Origin: Allohahella marinimesophila
Lineage (GTDB): Bacteria; Pseudomonadota; Gammaproteobacteria; Pseudomonadales; Oleiphilaceae
Direction: 5' to 3'
DNA length: 64,000 nucleotides
Assembly (NCBI RefSeq): GCF_039538005.1
Contig: NZ_BAABBO010000007.1
Span: 186,001-250,000, forward strand
Shown here: positions 53,381-61,163 of the stretch, one piece after another
Position numbering within the stretch: position 1 is the first letter of the stretch
Layout of the letters: every line of letters starts with the position of its first letter
Notes under the pieces: model-generated
Told to the model about the DNA's origin: nothing
The model's database searches: none
What the model saw: only the letters and a program-made list of their open reading frames with translations
Program-made: the position numbers and the translations under genes

Positions 53381-53395
53381 TTTCGCATAGCGGTA
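53381..53395. promoter_or_regulatory. 15-bp IclR-type site before the TRAP operon
   Basis: TTTCGCATAGCGGTA fits the same near-palindrome as the sites at 39, 43 and 48 kb. It lies 63 bp upstream of the DctP-like start. Confidence 0.6.
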
Positions 53396-53554
53396 CAAAA
53401 GGCTGCACAACGAATCTGTGATCCCGAATTTATCACACGCGCGTTTTTTTTCAATTGGTTTCGTATGGCTTTTCGTTTTAGCTGGCTGCGTCTACGAAGA
53501 GTGGGGGCACTACATGGCGTATCCGGGAGGAAATAGTTGTGGCGCTATCTCCAT

Positions 53555-53737
53555 TCATGGCAGAAGCATCCAACCTGTGCGTTTCCGAACAGCGAAGACT
53601 TGCACGCGATATCCCGGTGCTTCACCTGTATGACCCTCAGAGCACCTGCATCCTCTCGGTGATGCTCGCCCATCTGAAATCCGGTTACGATCCGCAGGGC
53701 TTTGATCCGGGCGGGCAGAAGCGTCGAGCGGCTGAAG
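53555..53737 (+). pseudogene. Internal fragment of an EEP nuclease gene
   Basis: These 183 bases align without gaps to 21452-21634 of the intact EEP gene, at about 90% identity, and encode MAEASNLCVSEQRRLARDIP and on to GGQKRRAAE. Both ends of the gene are missing. The left side is fused to a short lipoprotein-signal-like frame (FFSIGFVWLFVLAGCVYEEW, 53451-53510); the right side turns into unrelated sequence after GCTGAAG. The rest of the gap (53738-53956) shows no gene. Confidence 0.85.
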
Positions 53738-53956
53738 CATCTGAAGAGTATTCGGCTCTAGGCGGAGCCTGCTGGCAGGCCGACTATACTCTCAGCGATC
53801 CGGCTACGCGCTCTAGATGCGCTCCATAAGCCAGGTGGGCAGTTTCATGGCGGGTTCCGTCAACACCGGTGCACATTCTGCCAACGGTATAACGGCCGTA
53901 TTCATGGCGACTGGGCGGGACGTGGCGAATGTAGCACCACGCTTTGCCTTGTGTCG

Positions 53957-54703
53957 CTAGCCCATACGGGCAAGCAGCCCAGTCGGCAACGCCTTGAGAA
54001 GCGGACCCAGAAGACTTGAGAGATACACCGGAACCGTGGCCCGTTTGACCTTCTTTTCGATGAGATCGGCGAAGACTTTTGCGCCTTTTTCCACGGTGAT
54101 CAGAAAGGGACGCGACTTGAGGTGACGGTTTATCTCGGTGTCGATATAGCCAGGATGCAGTACGGTGACGTCGATTTTTTCCTTGAAGGTTTCGGCCCTG
54201 ACCGCCTCCATGAAGGTCGATAATGCTGCCTTCGATGCGCAATAGGCTGCATTGCGTGGCATGCCTCGGTAGGCTGCGAGCGATGAAGTCGCTACAAGGT
54301 GGCCGTGGCCCTGCTGACGGAATATGTTCAGAGCCGCAGAGACAGTGGCAATGGCGCCGTTGACGTTGGTATCGATAGTCAACAGATTGTCCGCAAGAGG
54401 CATCTTGCCAACCTTGCCACCCCTGGCAATGCCAGCGTTGGCGAGCACAATGTCGATTTTGCCGAGGGCGCTAGCCAGCTTGTCAAAGACTGGCTGCACC
54501 GTCTCATAGGCGGTGACATCGAGCGCTTCTACTGCAATCTGTGTCTGGGGGTAGCGCGCGGCAATGTCGTCCGCTATAGCCTGTAGCCGTTCGAGCCGGC
54601 GAGCCGTGAGGCCAAGATCATAGCCGCGCCCTGCCATTTCAAAGGCCAAGGCCTTGCCTATGCCATCGCTGGCGCCAGTGATCACGATACTTTTACGGCT
54701 CAT
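53957..54703 (-). CDS. Short-chain dehydrogenase/reductase
   Basis: From the ATG at 54703 (GAGGAG upstream; an ATG six codons earlier overlaps that ribosome site) the protein has 248 residues. TGASDGIGKALAFEMAGRGYDLGLTARR at the N-terminus binds NADP, and the catalytic set is NAGIARGG, TSSLAAYRG and YCASKAALSTF. It belongs to the classical SDRs often annotated as oxidoreductases of fatty acid or sterol derivatives. It stands alone between the EEP fragment and the serine hydrolase; function not further defined. Confidence 0.85.
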   Translation of the reverse strand: MSRKSIVITGASDGIGKALAFEMAGRGYDLGLTARRLERLQAIADDIAARYPQTQIAVEALDVTAYETVQPVFDKLASALGKIDIVLANAGIARGGKVGKMPLADNLLTIDTNVNGAIATVSAALNIFRQQGHGHLVATSSLAAYRGMPRNAAYCASKAALSTFMEAVRAETFKEKIDVTVLHPGYIDTEINRHLKSRPFLITVEKGAKVFADLIEKKVKRATVPVYLSSLLGPLLKALPTGLLARMG

Positions 54704-54789
54704 TTTTCCGGTGCTCCTCATTCATTCCTGCCTGTTTCCTGCGGAGAGCTTACGAGGCCTGTAGCGGACGCACAAGCGCATGGGCGGAA

Positions 54790-55812
54790 TCATCTGTCTA
54801 GGCCTTTATCGGGGCCTTGAGTACTTGCAACAATCTGCTCAACTAATTCCTGTAGGTCGCCGAAGTGTCCATCACCTTGGGCCGGCTGATTGGGGTTGGA
54901 GGTCATCACGATAGACAACTGCCGGCTTGGCACAACCACCAGCAACTGGCCGCCATAACCGCGTGCATAGGCAGCTTCCTGGCCCGCATACCGGGTCAGG
55001 AACCAGCCATAGCCGTACAGATCACCGGAAAAGGGCGAGCGCCCCCGCGGCTGCCACGACGTCTCGAGCCAGCTTTCGCTGACCACTGTCCGTCCATCAA
55101 TCTGGCCGCCGTCAAGTACCATATCGCCGAGCTTAGCAAGCCCTAGAGGACTGATCGCCATGGCGTTGCCTCCCATGTAGCGCCCGTCAGGATCGGTGAC
55201 CCAGGGCGGGATAGCAATGTCTAGGGGGTCACCCAGCCAGTCGTTTGCTAGCCGATGCAGGCTTTGCCCGGACGCCCGCGAGAGTACTGCGCCGAGAATG
55301 TGCCATCCACCTGTAGAGTAGATGAACTCACCGCCCGGGCGGTCTACCAGTGGACGATTCAGTGCATAGCCCACCCAATCACCGCTGGAGACCCAGGCGC
55401 CATAATTCCGGCCTGATGTGCTGGCAAGCCCAGTCTGCATCGTCAGAAGATGTTTGATGGTCAGCCCGTCGCGTGGGTAACCGAATGGCTCTAGCCCTAA
55501 AAGTGGCAGAATGCGTTGGTCGACGCCCTTGATGATACCTTTGTCGATAGCGATGCCTGTCAGCAGCGCGACTAAAGTCTTTGATACCGACTTAATCTGT
55601 GCCGGTTGCTCTAGCGCTGGGCCTCGAAAGGCTTTGGCAAATACATGACGCTTATCTTGATGCACGACAAGTGAATGAAGTTGGTCGAGTCGACCGGCCT
55701 CCGCGGCGATCGATCGTAGCTCACCTTTGGCTGATGCGTGGCCGCCGAGTAGGGCGGAAGCCAACAACGTTGCGCCAGTGATGAGTATCATTCGTCTGGA
55801 TAACTGCTGCAT
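54790..55812 (-). CDS. Exported beta-lactamase-fold serine hydrolase
   Basis: A 340-residue protein with a signal peptide (about 1-28, ILITGATLLASALLGGHASA). The class C beta-lactamase/esterase fold shows Ser-x2-Lys in IKSVSKTLVAL (about 77), a Tyr-Ser-Thr in FIYSTGGWHIL in place of Tyr-x-Asn, and GYGGQLLVVVPSRQLSIVMTSNPNQPAQGDGHF near the end. Members act as esterases, peptidases or beta-lactamases. It lies 103 bp from the AraC gene in the same direction and could be regulated with it. Confidence 0.82.
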   Translation of the reverse strand: MQQLSRRMILITGATLLASALLGGHASAKGELRSIAAEAGRLDQLHSLVVHQDKRHVFAKAFRGPALEQPAQIKSVSKTLVALLTGIAIDKGIIKGVDQRILPLLGLEPFGYPRDGLTIKHLLTMQTGLASTSGRNYGAWVSSGDWVGYALNRPLVDRPGGEFIYSTGGWHILGAVLSRASGQSLHRLANDWLGDPLDIAIPPWVTDPDGRYMGGNAMAISPLGLAKLGDMVLDGGQIDGRTVVSESWLETSWQPRGRSPFSGDLYGYGWFLTRYAGQEAAYARGYGGQLLVVVPSRQLSIVMTSNPNQPAQGDGHFGDLQELVEQIVASTQGPDKGLDR

Positions 55813-55915
55813 GAGTGACTTTCCAATCGGCTAGAGACTGCAAGGCAAAAGCGCAACCCGGCAGTCCAAACGGCATAGCTTGTGTACTACGGCGGGGAAT
55901 GGTGGTTAGCCTTCG

Positions 55916-56749
55916 TTACTCAATCGCCCGTGGCCGTGGGGCCGCGAGAGACGCATCCAACTCCGGCCGAGCTGGCGCGAAAATGCGTATGCGCTCCAGA
56001 TGTGAGAGGACGCTTGATGGCTTCATTCCGACCATGGTACGGAAGGTGTTGGAAAAGTGAGATGAGTCGGTAAATCCGGCTGAAAGCGCTGCTTCGGTCA
56101 AGGATTTTCCACCGGCAACCCCAACCGCTGTCACGTACACCCTGTGCCACTGCCGGTAACGACGAATGGGCACGCCTATCTGTCGCTTGAACAATTGAAT
56201 CAATCGAGGCGCCGAGAGTTCGACCGCATCTGCCAGGTCCTCCACCAGTAGATTAACTGTTATTGAACGTTTAATGAGTTCCACCACCTGTACCACTCTA
56301 GGGTCCACGGCCAATGGCGTATCGCCACGCTGATGAAAGAGTTGATCCAGAATGGCGTACAGGGGATCCGGTGTGGGCGTCTCACGAAGCACGTCTGCAA
56401 AAATTTCCTGAAAGCGTTGCTCTTCCGGGAGCTGCACGTATATGCCATCCCGAACTTGAGTCATGACAGCCGACAGGCTCGCGTAATCCTGTCCGAAAGG
56501 ATCCAGGAAGCACATGGCTATCATGGCGTTGCCGGAATCGATATGTGCCTCCTGACCGGCAGCCAATAGCAGGCTTCGACAGACGATCTCCTGGCTAGGG
56601 TTTCCATGCTGCACTCGGAATGGCCCGTCAAGGCTAACGGTCAAAATGGCGGCAGCCTGAAAAATATGGCGTGGGTCCGATAGCACCCCGAGAAAGAAAG
56701 TTCTTCGATCCCATAAATACAGCAAGCCCGTGGACGACGGAGTATCCAT
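55916..56749 (-). CDS. AraC-family transcriptional regulator
   Basis: A 277-residue regulator with a cupin-like N-terminal domain and the double helix-turn-helix at about 170-265 (VNLLVEDLADAVELSAPRLIQLFKRQIGVPIRRYRQWHRV and GKSLTEAALSAGFTDSSHFSNTFRTMVGMKPSSVL). AAAGG precedes the ATG. It is divergent from the lipase operon with 271 bp between, so it may control the lipase, the downstream serine hydrolase or both. The ligand is unknown. Confidence 0.85.
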   Translation of the reverse strand: MDTPSSTGLLYLWDRRTFFLGVLSDPRHIFQAAAILTVSLDGPFRVQHGNPSQEIVCRSLLLAAGQEAHIDSGNAMIAMCFLDPFGQDYASLSAVMTQVRDGIYVQLPEEQRFQEIFADVLRETPTPDPLYAILDQLFHQRGDTPLAVDPRVVQVVELIKRSITVNLLVEDLADAVELSAPRLIQLFKRQIGVPIRRYRQWHRVYVTAVGVAGGKSLTEAALSAGFTDSSHFSNTFRTMVGMKPSSVLSHLERIRIFAPARPELDASLAAPRPRAIE

Positions 56750-56879
56750 ACCAACACCTTTCTGACATGGCTATTGTTCTTCGCAAGCATCAGTGAGTCG
56801 AGCTGATCATAGAGTGTGCACGCTGAAACGTCCTGGCTCGAATCCAGCTTTCGTGACTGCTCGCTCATTCCCAACAATG

Positions 56880-56976
56880 AAAGAAAGCAGCAATCAGATC
56901 GTCCAAGTAACTCGAGCAAAGCCCTGTTTAACTTTTCGAGTGGCTGCAAAGTGGCAGTCCACGGTGAACACGTGGC
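56880..56976 (-). repeat. Inverted repeat copy A flanking the lipase block
   Basis: Read on the minus strand, this 97-bp stretch matches 60085-60180 on the plus strand at about two thirds identity, with a shared 16-base core AAGTTAAACAGGGCTT (56919-56934 here, complement) and TGCAGCCA. The copies point toward opposite directions and frame the lipase, foldase and GNAT-like genes. The translated frame (ATLQPLEKLNRALLELL) is also shared, so the repeat may be an old coding remnant. Confidence 0.6.
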
Positions 56977-57020
56977 GCAGGTAGCCAAAACAAGAATGAT
57001 CCAACACCTAAGGAAAACCC

Positions 57021-57977
57021 ATGAAGAAGTTGCTCATACCCGCAGTAATGATGTCCATGCTATGCGGCAGTGTTTCCGCCCAAGCTGGCTGGCTGGATTT
57101 CGGGAAGAAGAAGTCTCAAACCAGGAACCCGATTGTATTGGTGCCTGGAATTTTTGCGTTCGATACCATTTCCGGTGTCGATTATTGGTACAAGATTCCG
57201 GCCGCGCTGGAGTCCCAAGGCGCCAAGGTTTTTATCCCGAAAATCAATTCTTTTGACAGCTCCGCCAGTCGTGGCGAGCGGCTGATAGAGCAGTTGGAAA
57301 ACATCCGTGCCACTTCCAATGGCAAGATTCAGAAATTCAACCTGATGGGCCACAGCCAGGGTGGTCTCACCGCACGCTATGTCATGAGCGTGCGTCCAGA
57401 CCTGGTGGCCTCTGTCACCTCCATGCATGCCCCGCACAAGGGCTCGCCGCTTGCCGATGTCGTGACTGGAATGGCGGAGCCAGGCACATTGCAAGGCGTC
57501 TCCTTCGAAGTGTTCTCTAATGCAGTTGGCGACCTGGTCAATCTGATGTCGGACAACAAGCAGGACAAGGCCGATGTCAGGGCAATGCTGGCCGAATTCG
57601 ACAAGGCTGGCGCAGCTGCCTTCAACAAGCGTTTTCCTGTCGGCATCCCCACTTCTGATTGTGGCCAGGGGCCAGCCAAGGCCACTGTAAGTGGCCACGA
57701 CATTCGCATGTACTCATGGAGTGGGACCTCGACTGTGACATCAGGTATTGACCTCTCCGATGGTCTCTTTGCCATTACCTCAACGGCTTTTGACGGGCCG
57801 AATGATGGCGTTACCGGTCAATGTTCAAGCCACTTCGGGACAGTGGTGAAGGACAATTACAGAATGAACCACCTCGACGCGAACAACCATGTGTTGGGGC
57901 TGGTATCGCTGTTTGAGACCAAACCGGTAACTTTGTACCAGAATCACGCCAACCGTTTGCAGAACGCAGGTCTGTAA
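57021..57977 (+). CDS. lipA: Secreted triacylglycerol lipase, subfamily I.1/I.2
   Basis: A 318-residue lipase with a signal peptide (about 1-22, ending SAQAG). Catalytic residues: Ser112 in MGHSQGGLTARY, Asp262 in DGPNDGVTG and His284 in RMNHLDANNH; Cys214 and Cys268 fit the conserved disulfide, and the Asp-rich C-terminal part the calcium site. NPIVLVPGIFAFDTISGVDYWYKIPAAL is the oxyanion-side block. AAGGA precedes the ATG. Such lipases need the membrane-bound foldase encoded next and leave by type II secretion. Confidence 0.93.
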   Translation: MKKLLIPAVMMSMLCGSVSAQAGWLDFGKKKSQTRNPIVLVPGIFAFDTISGVDYWYKIPAALESQGAKVFIPKINSFDSSASRGERLIEQLENIRATSNGKIQKFNLMGHSQGGLTARYVMSVRPDLVASVTSMHAPHKGSPLADVVTGMAEPGTLQGVSFEVFSNAVGDLVNLMSDNKQDKADVRAMLAEFDKAGAAAFNKRFPVGIPTSDCGQGPAKATVSGHDIRMYSWSGTSTVTSGIDLSDGLFAITSTAFDGPNDGVTGQCSSHFGTVVKDNYRMNHLDANNHVLGLVSLFETKPVTLYQNHANRLQNAGL

Positions 57978-58059
57978 GCATAGTGCCCGCTTTGCCTGGC
58001 GGCGAAGCGGGCGTTCGAGACCGAGTAGATTGAGGTCAACATCTCCCCAAGGAAAAATC

Positions 58060-59121
58060 ATGTCATCACCTGATCACCGGTTTGTTCGGTATGCCGTCGG
58101 CATCCTTGTCATCATTGCTGTTGTTGTGGGCCTGGGATTTTCGTTCCAGGCGGAGGTGCAGACAGCTGCATCATCGGAGGCGGCGAGTGCACCGAATCCG
58201 CCTTCGACTACCGTGGACATGCCCTCCAAAGCCCCTGTCATCAATGACCAGGCGTTTACTCGTCCTCTGGATAGCGATGTGGAGTTGGGTCCGCCGCCTG
58301 CATCTTTACAGGGCGCCGCTCCCGAGATCGTGTTGACAACAGACAAGCAGGGTAACCTGGTGCCGGAGCGTGATCTGATGACCTTGTTTGATTTCTATTT
58401 TTCTGCGATTGATGAGGAGCCACTCGATCGACTACTGTCCAGGATTCAGCATGCCCTGGATGATCAATTGGACGGCCAGGCTTTGGCTCAGGCCCGGGAT
58501 CTGCTGCGTCGCTACGTGGAGTATCGAATCGCACTCGGCGAGATCGAGGAGACCGATATGCAAGTCGCCTCGAACGGTATGGCGACAGCGGCATCGCTCC
58601 GCCAACGTTTTCAGGCGGTGGCTGCCTTGCGTCAGGGCTTGTTCTCATCAGAAGAAGATGACGCTTTCTTTCAGCTGGATAACGTGCAGGATGAGTACAT
58701 GCTGCAACGCTTGGCGATAGAGCAAAATCCTGGCTTGAATGACCAGCAGCGTCAACAAGCGGTGGCTGCCTTGGATCGAACACTTCCCGAAGAGATCCGC
58801 GACTTGCGCCAGCGTGTGACCCAGGATGCTGCACTCTACACCACCACGGAGGCCATGCGACAAGCTGGTGCTGGCCCTGAGCAAATCTACAAAGTGAGAG
58901 CTGAAACCCTGGGTGACCAAGCTGCCGCAAACCTGGCAGAGCTGGATCGCCAGCGGGCGGAGTGGGATCAACGACTGTCGGATTATAGCCGTCAACGGAA
59001 TGCGATTCTTGAATCAGATCTCAGCCAGGCCGGCCGTGAAGCCGCGTTAAATACGCTAATCGAAAGCCGCTTTACCGAACTGGAGGGGCAGAGGGTTAGG
59101 GCACTTGATGGGGATTTGTAG
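58060..59121 (+). CDS. lifO: Lipase-specific foldase (chaperone) LifO
   Basis: AAGGA upstream supports the ATG at 58060 (353 residues). One N-terminal membrane helix (about 8-27, VRYAVGILVIIAVVVGLGFSF) is followed by a variable Ala/Pro linker and the folding domain with RDLMTLFDFYFSAIDEEPLD, the RxxFDY/F-C-like family motif, and many amphipathic helices (DERTLPEEIRDLRQRV type). It stays in the inner membrane and folds the lipase in the periplasm. It lies 82 bp after the lipase gene, the usual lipA-lifO order. Confidence 0.92.
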   Translation: MSSPDHRFVRYAVGILVIIAVVVGLGFSFQAEVQTAASSEAASAPNPPSTTVDMPSKAPVINDQAFTRPLDSDVELGPPPASLQGAAPEIVLTTDKQGNLVPERDLMTLFDFYFSAIDEEPLDRLLSRIQHALDDQLDGQALAQARDLLRRYVEYRIALGEIEETDMQVASNGMATAASLRQRFQAVAALRQGLFSSEEDDAFFQLDNVQDEYMLQRLAIEQNPGLNDQQRQQAVAALDRTLPEEIRDLRQRVTQDAALYTTTEAMRQAGAGPEQIYKVRAETLGDQAAANLAELDRQRAEWDQRLSDYSRQRNAILESDLSQAGREAALNTLIESRFTELEGQRVRALDGDL

Positions 59122-59127
59122 CTCAGT

Positions 59128-59165
59128 AAAAAAGCCCGGTGGCAGTACGAGACCATCCCCCGGGC
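59128..59165 (-). terminator. Intrinsic terminator between lifO and the convergent gene
   Basis: GCCCGG (59134-59139) and CCGGGC (59160-59165) form a stem, with AAAAAA on the left that becomes a T-run on the minus strand. It ends the gene at 59172-60035 and lies just after the lifO stop. Confidence 0.6.
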
Positions 59166-59171
59166 AAGGCC

Positions 59172-60035
59172 TCACAAGGGGAATTCACGCGAGGCTGAGG
59201 TATTGCTGCTCGCGATCCTAGTCAGATTTGGCGGGGCACTGGGAGCGTGCGTGGTTGACCTGGTCAAGGGCACTGCTGGTGGAAGCCTGCTCACTGCCGC
59301 GCTAGTGACCGGACTGCGAAAAGCCTTGAGCGCATAAGCACTGAGTGTTCGCATACAGACGACACCGACGCAAGGCAGCTCAGTGCCGACATTCCATGTT
59401 GGGTTGCGTGCCTCGAAAAAGCCGATTTTAGGATGCTTTTGGCGCAGTTCATCAGAGATCTCGGCTACGTCATCGCGCAGGCATTGCGCATTCTCTCCGA
59501 ACTTTAGCAGCCCCGAGTCGTCACGTTTCCCTGGAAAAAGCGCCTCGCAATAAGAATCCGTCACCTTCTCCAGTTCAGCATCGTGATTATCCAGGTTTGG
59601 ATAGTAGCGCCGGAAATTATTGGCGAGCAGCAAGTAAGTCTTGTAGCCCTTGGATATCAGCAGCCAGAACACAGGCTTGTGCGGTGAGCGGAGTTTTTCC
59701 AACAGCATATAGCGGGCAAAACAGGACTGCAGCGCACGAGAGCCCCAGAACTCCCGTTCGATAATGGTGTCGCCACTGAAAATGCCCGTGCCTCTTCTGT
59801 TGCCGAAGGTCACCTCCAGGGTGGCGACGGTAGAAAAGCCAACCACACGGTTATCATCGTTTGCTCGTACCAGGATAACGCCACTCTTTTGGCTGATATC
59901 TTCCAAGAAGGTGTTGAGGTCTGTGTTGTCGTAATAGCGCTGAAACACCGAATACATGTGCTGAATATCAGCAATGGTTATCTTTTTCATCGCGACGTAA
60001 CGAGCGTTGATTCCTGTTGAGGACGCGTTGTTCAT
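59172..60035 (-). CDS. GNAT-like protein with an atypical C-terminal tail
   Basis: AAAGGAA precedes the ATG; 287 residues. Residues about 20-210 have a GNAT-like layout (GVILVRANDDNRVVGFSTVATLEV, then GTGIFSGDTIIEREFWGSRALQSCFARYML and KPVFWLLISKGYKTYLLL), reminiscent of N-acyl amino acid synthases. After about residue 230 the sequence becomes Ser/Thr/Ala/Pro-rich and low-complexity (SRLPPAVPLTRSTTHAPSA), which may be a frameshifted or unrelated end. Convergent with lifO. The acyl donor and acceptor are unknown. Confidence 0.6.
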   Translation of the reverse strand: MNNASSTGINARYVAMKKITIADIQHMYSVFQRYYDNTDLNTFLEDISQKSGVILVRANDDNRVVGFSTVATLEVTFGNRRGTGIFSGDTIIEREFWGSRALQSCFARYMLLEKLRSPHKPVFWLLISKGYKTYLLLANNFRRYYPNLDNHDAELEKVTDSYCEALFPGKRDDSGLLKFGENAQCLRDDVAEISDELRQKHPKIGFFEARNPTWNVGTELPCVGVVCMRTLSAYALKAFRSPVTSAAVSRLPPAVPLTRSTTHAPSAPPNLTRIASSNTSASREFPL

Positions 60036-60084
60036 AAGCAGTTCCTTTGATCACTTCAGTTATTCTTATTGGCGGGTCATCTGC

Positions 60085-60180
60085 ACCGCGGGTTTGCTGT
60101 GGAGGGCGACTCTGCAGCCATTCAGGAAGTTAAACAGGGCTTCAGCGAAGTTAATTGAACGAACTGATAACGAGCTGTTT
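60085..60180 (+). repeat. Inverted repeat copy B flanking the lipase block
   Basis: Partner of 56880-56976 in opposite direction, with the identical core AAGTTAAACAGGGCTT at 60127-60142. It fills most of the 316-bp gap between the GNAT-like gene and the broken PpiC gene and lies right before the gene remnant at 60254. Confidence 0.6.
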
Positions 60181-60253
60181 ACTGCGGCGAAACTGAGTTG
60201 GCAGTCACAGATATTGCCTTTCGTACTTGAAGCAAAGCGATATAAGGGAGTTG

Positions 60254-60340
60254 GGAAGTGCCGAGCCACTGGTCACGGGTGAGTTCGAGGTGGACGACAG
60301 CTCACAGGGCTCATTCCGTCTGATTCAGAACAATCCCTGA
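60254..60340 (+). pseudogene. 3' remnant of a lost gene
   Basis: An open phase ending at TGA 60338-60340 reads SAEPLVTGEFEVDDSSQGSFRLIQ and ends NNP, which looks like the last strands of a real beta-rich protein. There is no start. The stop overlaps the ribosome site of the PpiC-type gene, as in an operon. The rest of the gene was probably removed when the repeat or lipase block arrived. The parent family is not certain. Confidence 0.45.
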
Positions 60341-60351
60341 GGGAGGCTCAA

Positions 60352-61161
60352 GTGGTCAGGTTCGGCAAACTCATGCGAGAGCCCCTGTTTGTCTTCCTTG
60401 CCGGTGGTAGCGTGTTGTTCGCCCTGGACAACGGCAATCGGGGTAGTGGGGATAGCCGCTCTGCAATGGTGATCGAGGTCGATGAGCAGGTACTGGCGCT
60501 GGCGGTAGACAATCGTGAGCGCCTCACCGGCAGGCCAATTTTGCAGCTTGAAACGAAGCAGGCTCTGGACGTCTACATCGATGAAGAAATCCTCGTGCGG
60601 GAGGCTTACCGACGCGGTCTGCATGACGATGGCGTCATTCGTACCCGGCTCATGAACAAGATGCGGCTGTTGCTTGGTGCGGGTTACGCTGAGCCATAGC
60701 AGGCTGATTTGGAGCGCTGGTACGTCGAACATCTGGAGGCTTATGCCGAGGCTACAAAGTGGACACTGGAACAGGTGTATCTGCCTCGAGATCAGAGAGC
60801 GCCTGACAATTTTCTGCAAGCGCTAGAGCAAAATAGGGTCGGTGACTTCACGTGGAGCGAGCACTCGCGTTTCCCCAGGTATCTCCAGAATCAGGATATG
60901 GAAGCCATTGCCGCTCGCTTTGGTCAGCATGTCGCCGATGCTGTCGCTGAAGCCAGTGCGAACAGCTGGTTCGGACCAGTGCTCAGCCCTCATGGCAGCC
61001 ATTATCTGCGGGTAGTGGCTGAGAAATCAGGTGAAGTGCCTGATTTCGAGAAGCTCTCTGGCTATATCGAGCGGGATTGGCGTGAGGCGCAGATGGAGAG
61101 GGCAGTTGATCGCGCGCTCACCAGCTTGCGCGAGCAGTATAGCGTCCGGCAGGTCGACTGA
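60352..61161 (+). pseudogene. PpiC-type (parvulin) peptidyl-prolyl isomerase gene broken by TAG
   Basis: GGGAGG precedes a GTG start at 60352. The frame has an N-terminal membrane segment (FGKLMREPLFVFLAGGSVLFALD), a SurA-like helical part (ILQLETKQALDVYIDEEILVREAYRRGL), then a TAG at 60697-60699 after GYAEP. The same frame continues at once with QADLERWYVEHLEAYAE and a parvulin-like domain (WTLEQVYLPRD, SANSWFGPVLSPHGSHYLRVVAE) to the stop at 61161. With that one codon read as sense the protein is 269 residues and normal. It precedes the HupE/UreJ gene by two bases. Confidence 0.82.
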
Positions 61162-61163
61162 GC

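Noticed and set aside
53784..54242. Minus-strand 152-codon frame overlapping the SDR end
   Set aside because: It is an out-of-phase shadow of the SDR gene with no ribosome site.
16417..60699. Genome-wide reassignment of TAG as a sense codon
   Set aside because: Several intact genes in the window end normally in TAG with no family sequence beyond, so TAG works as a stop here.
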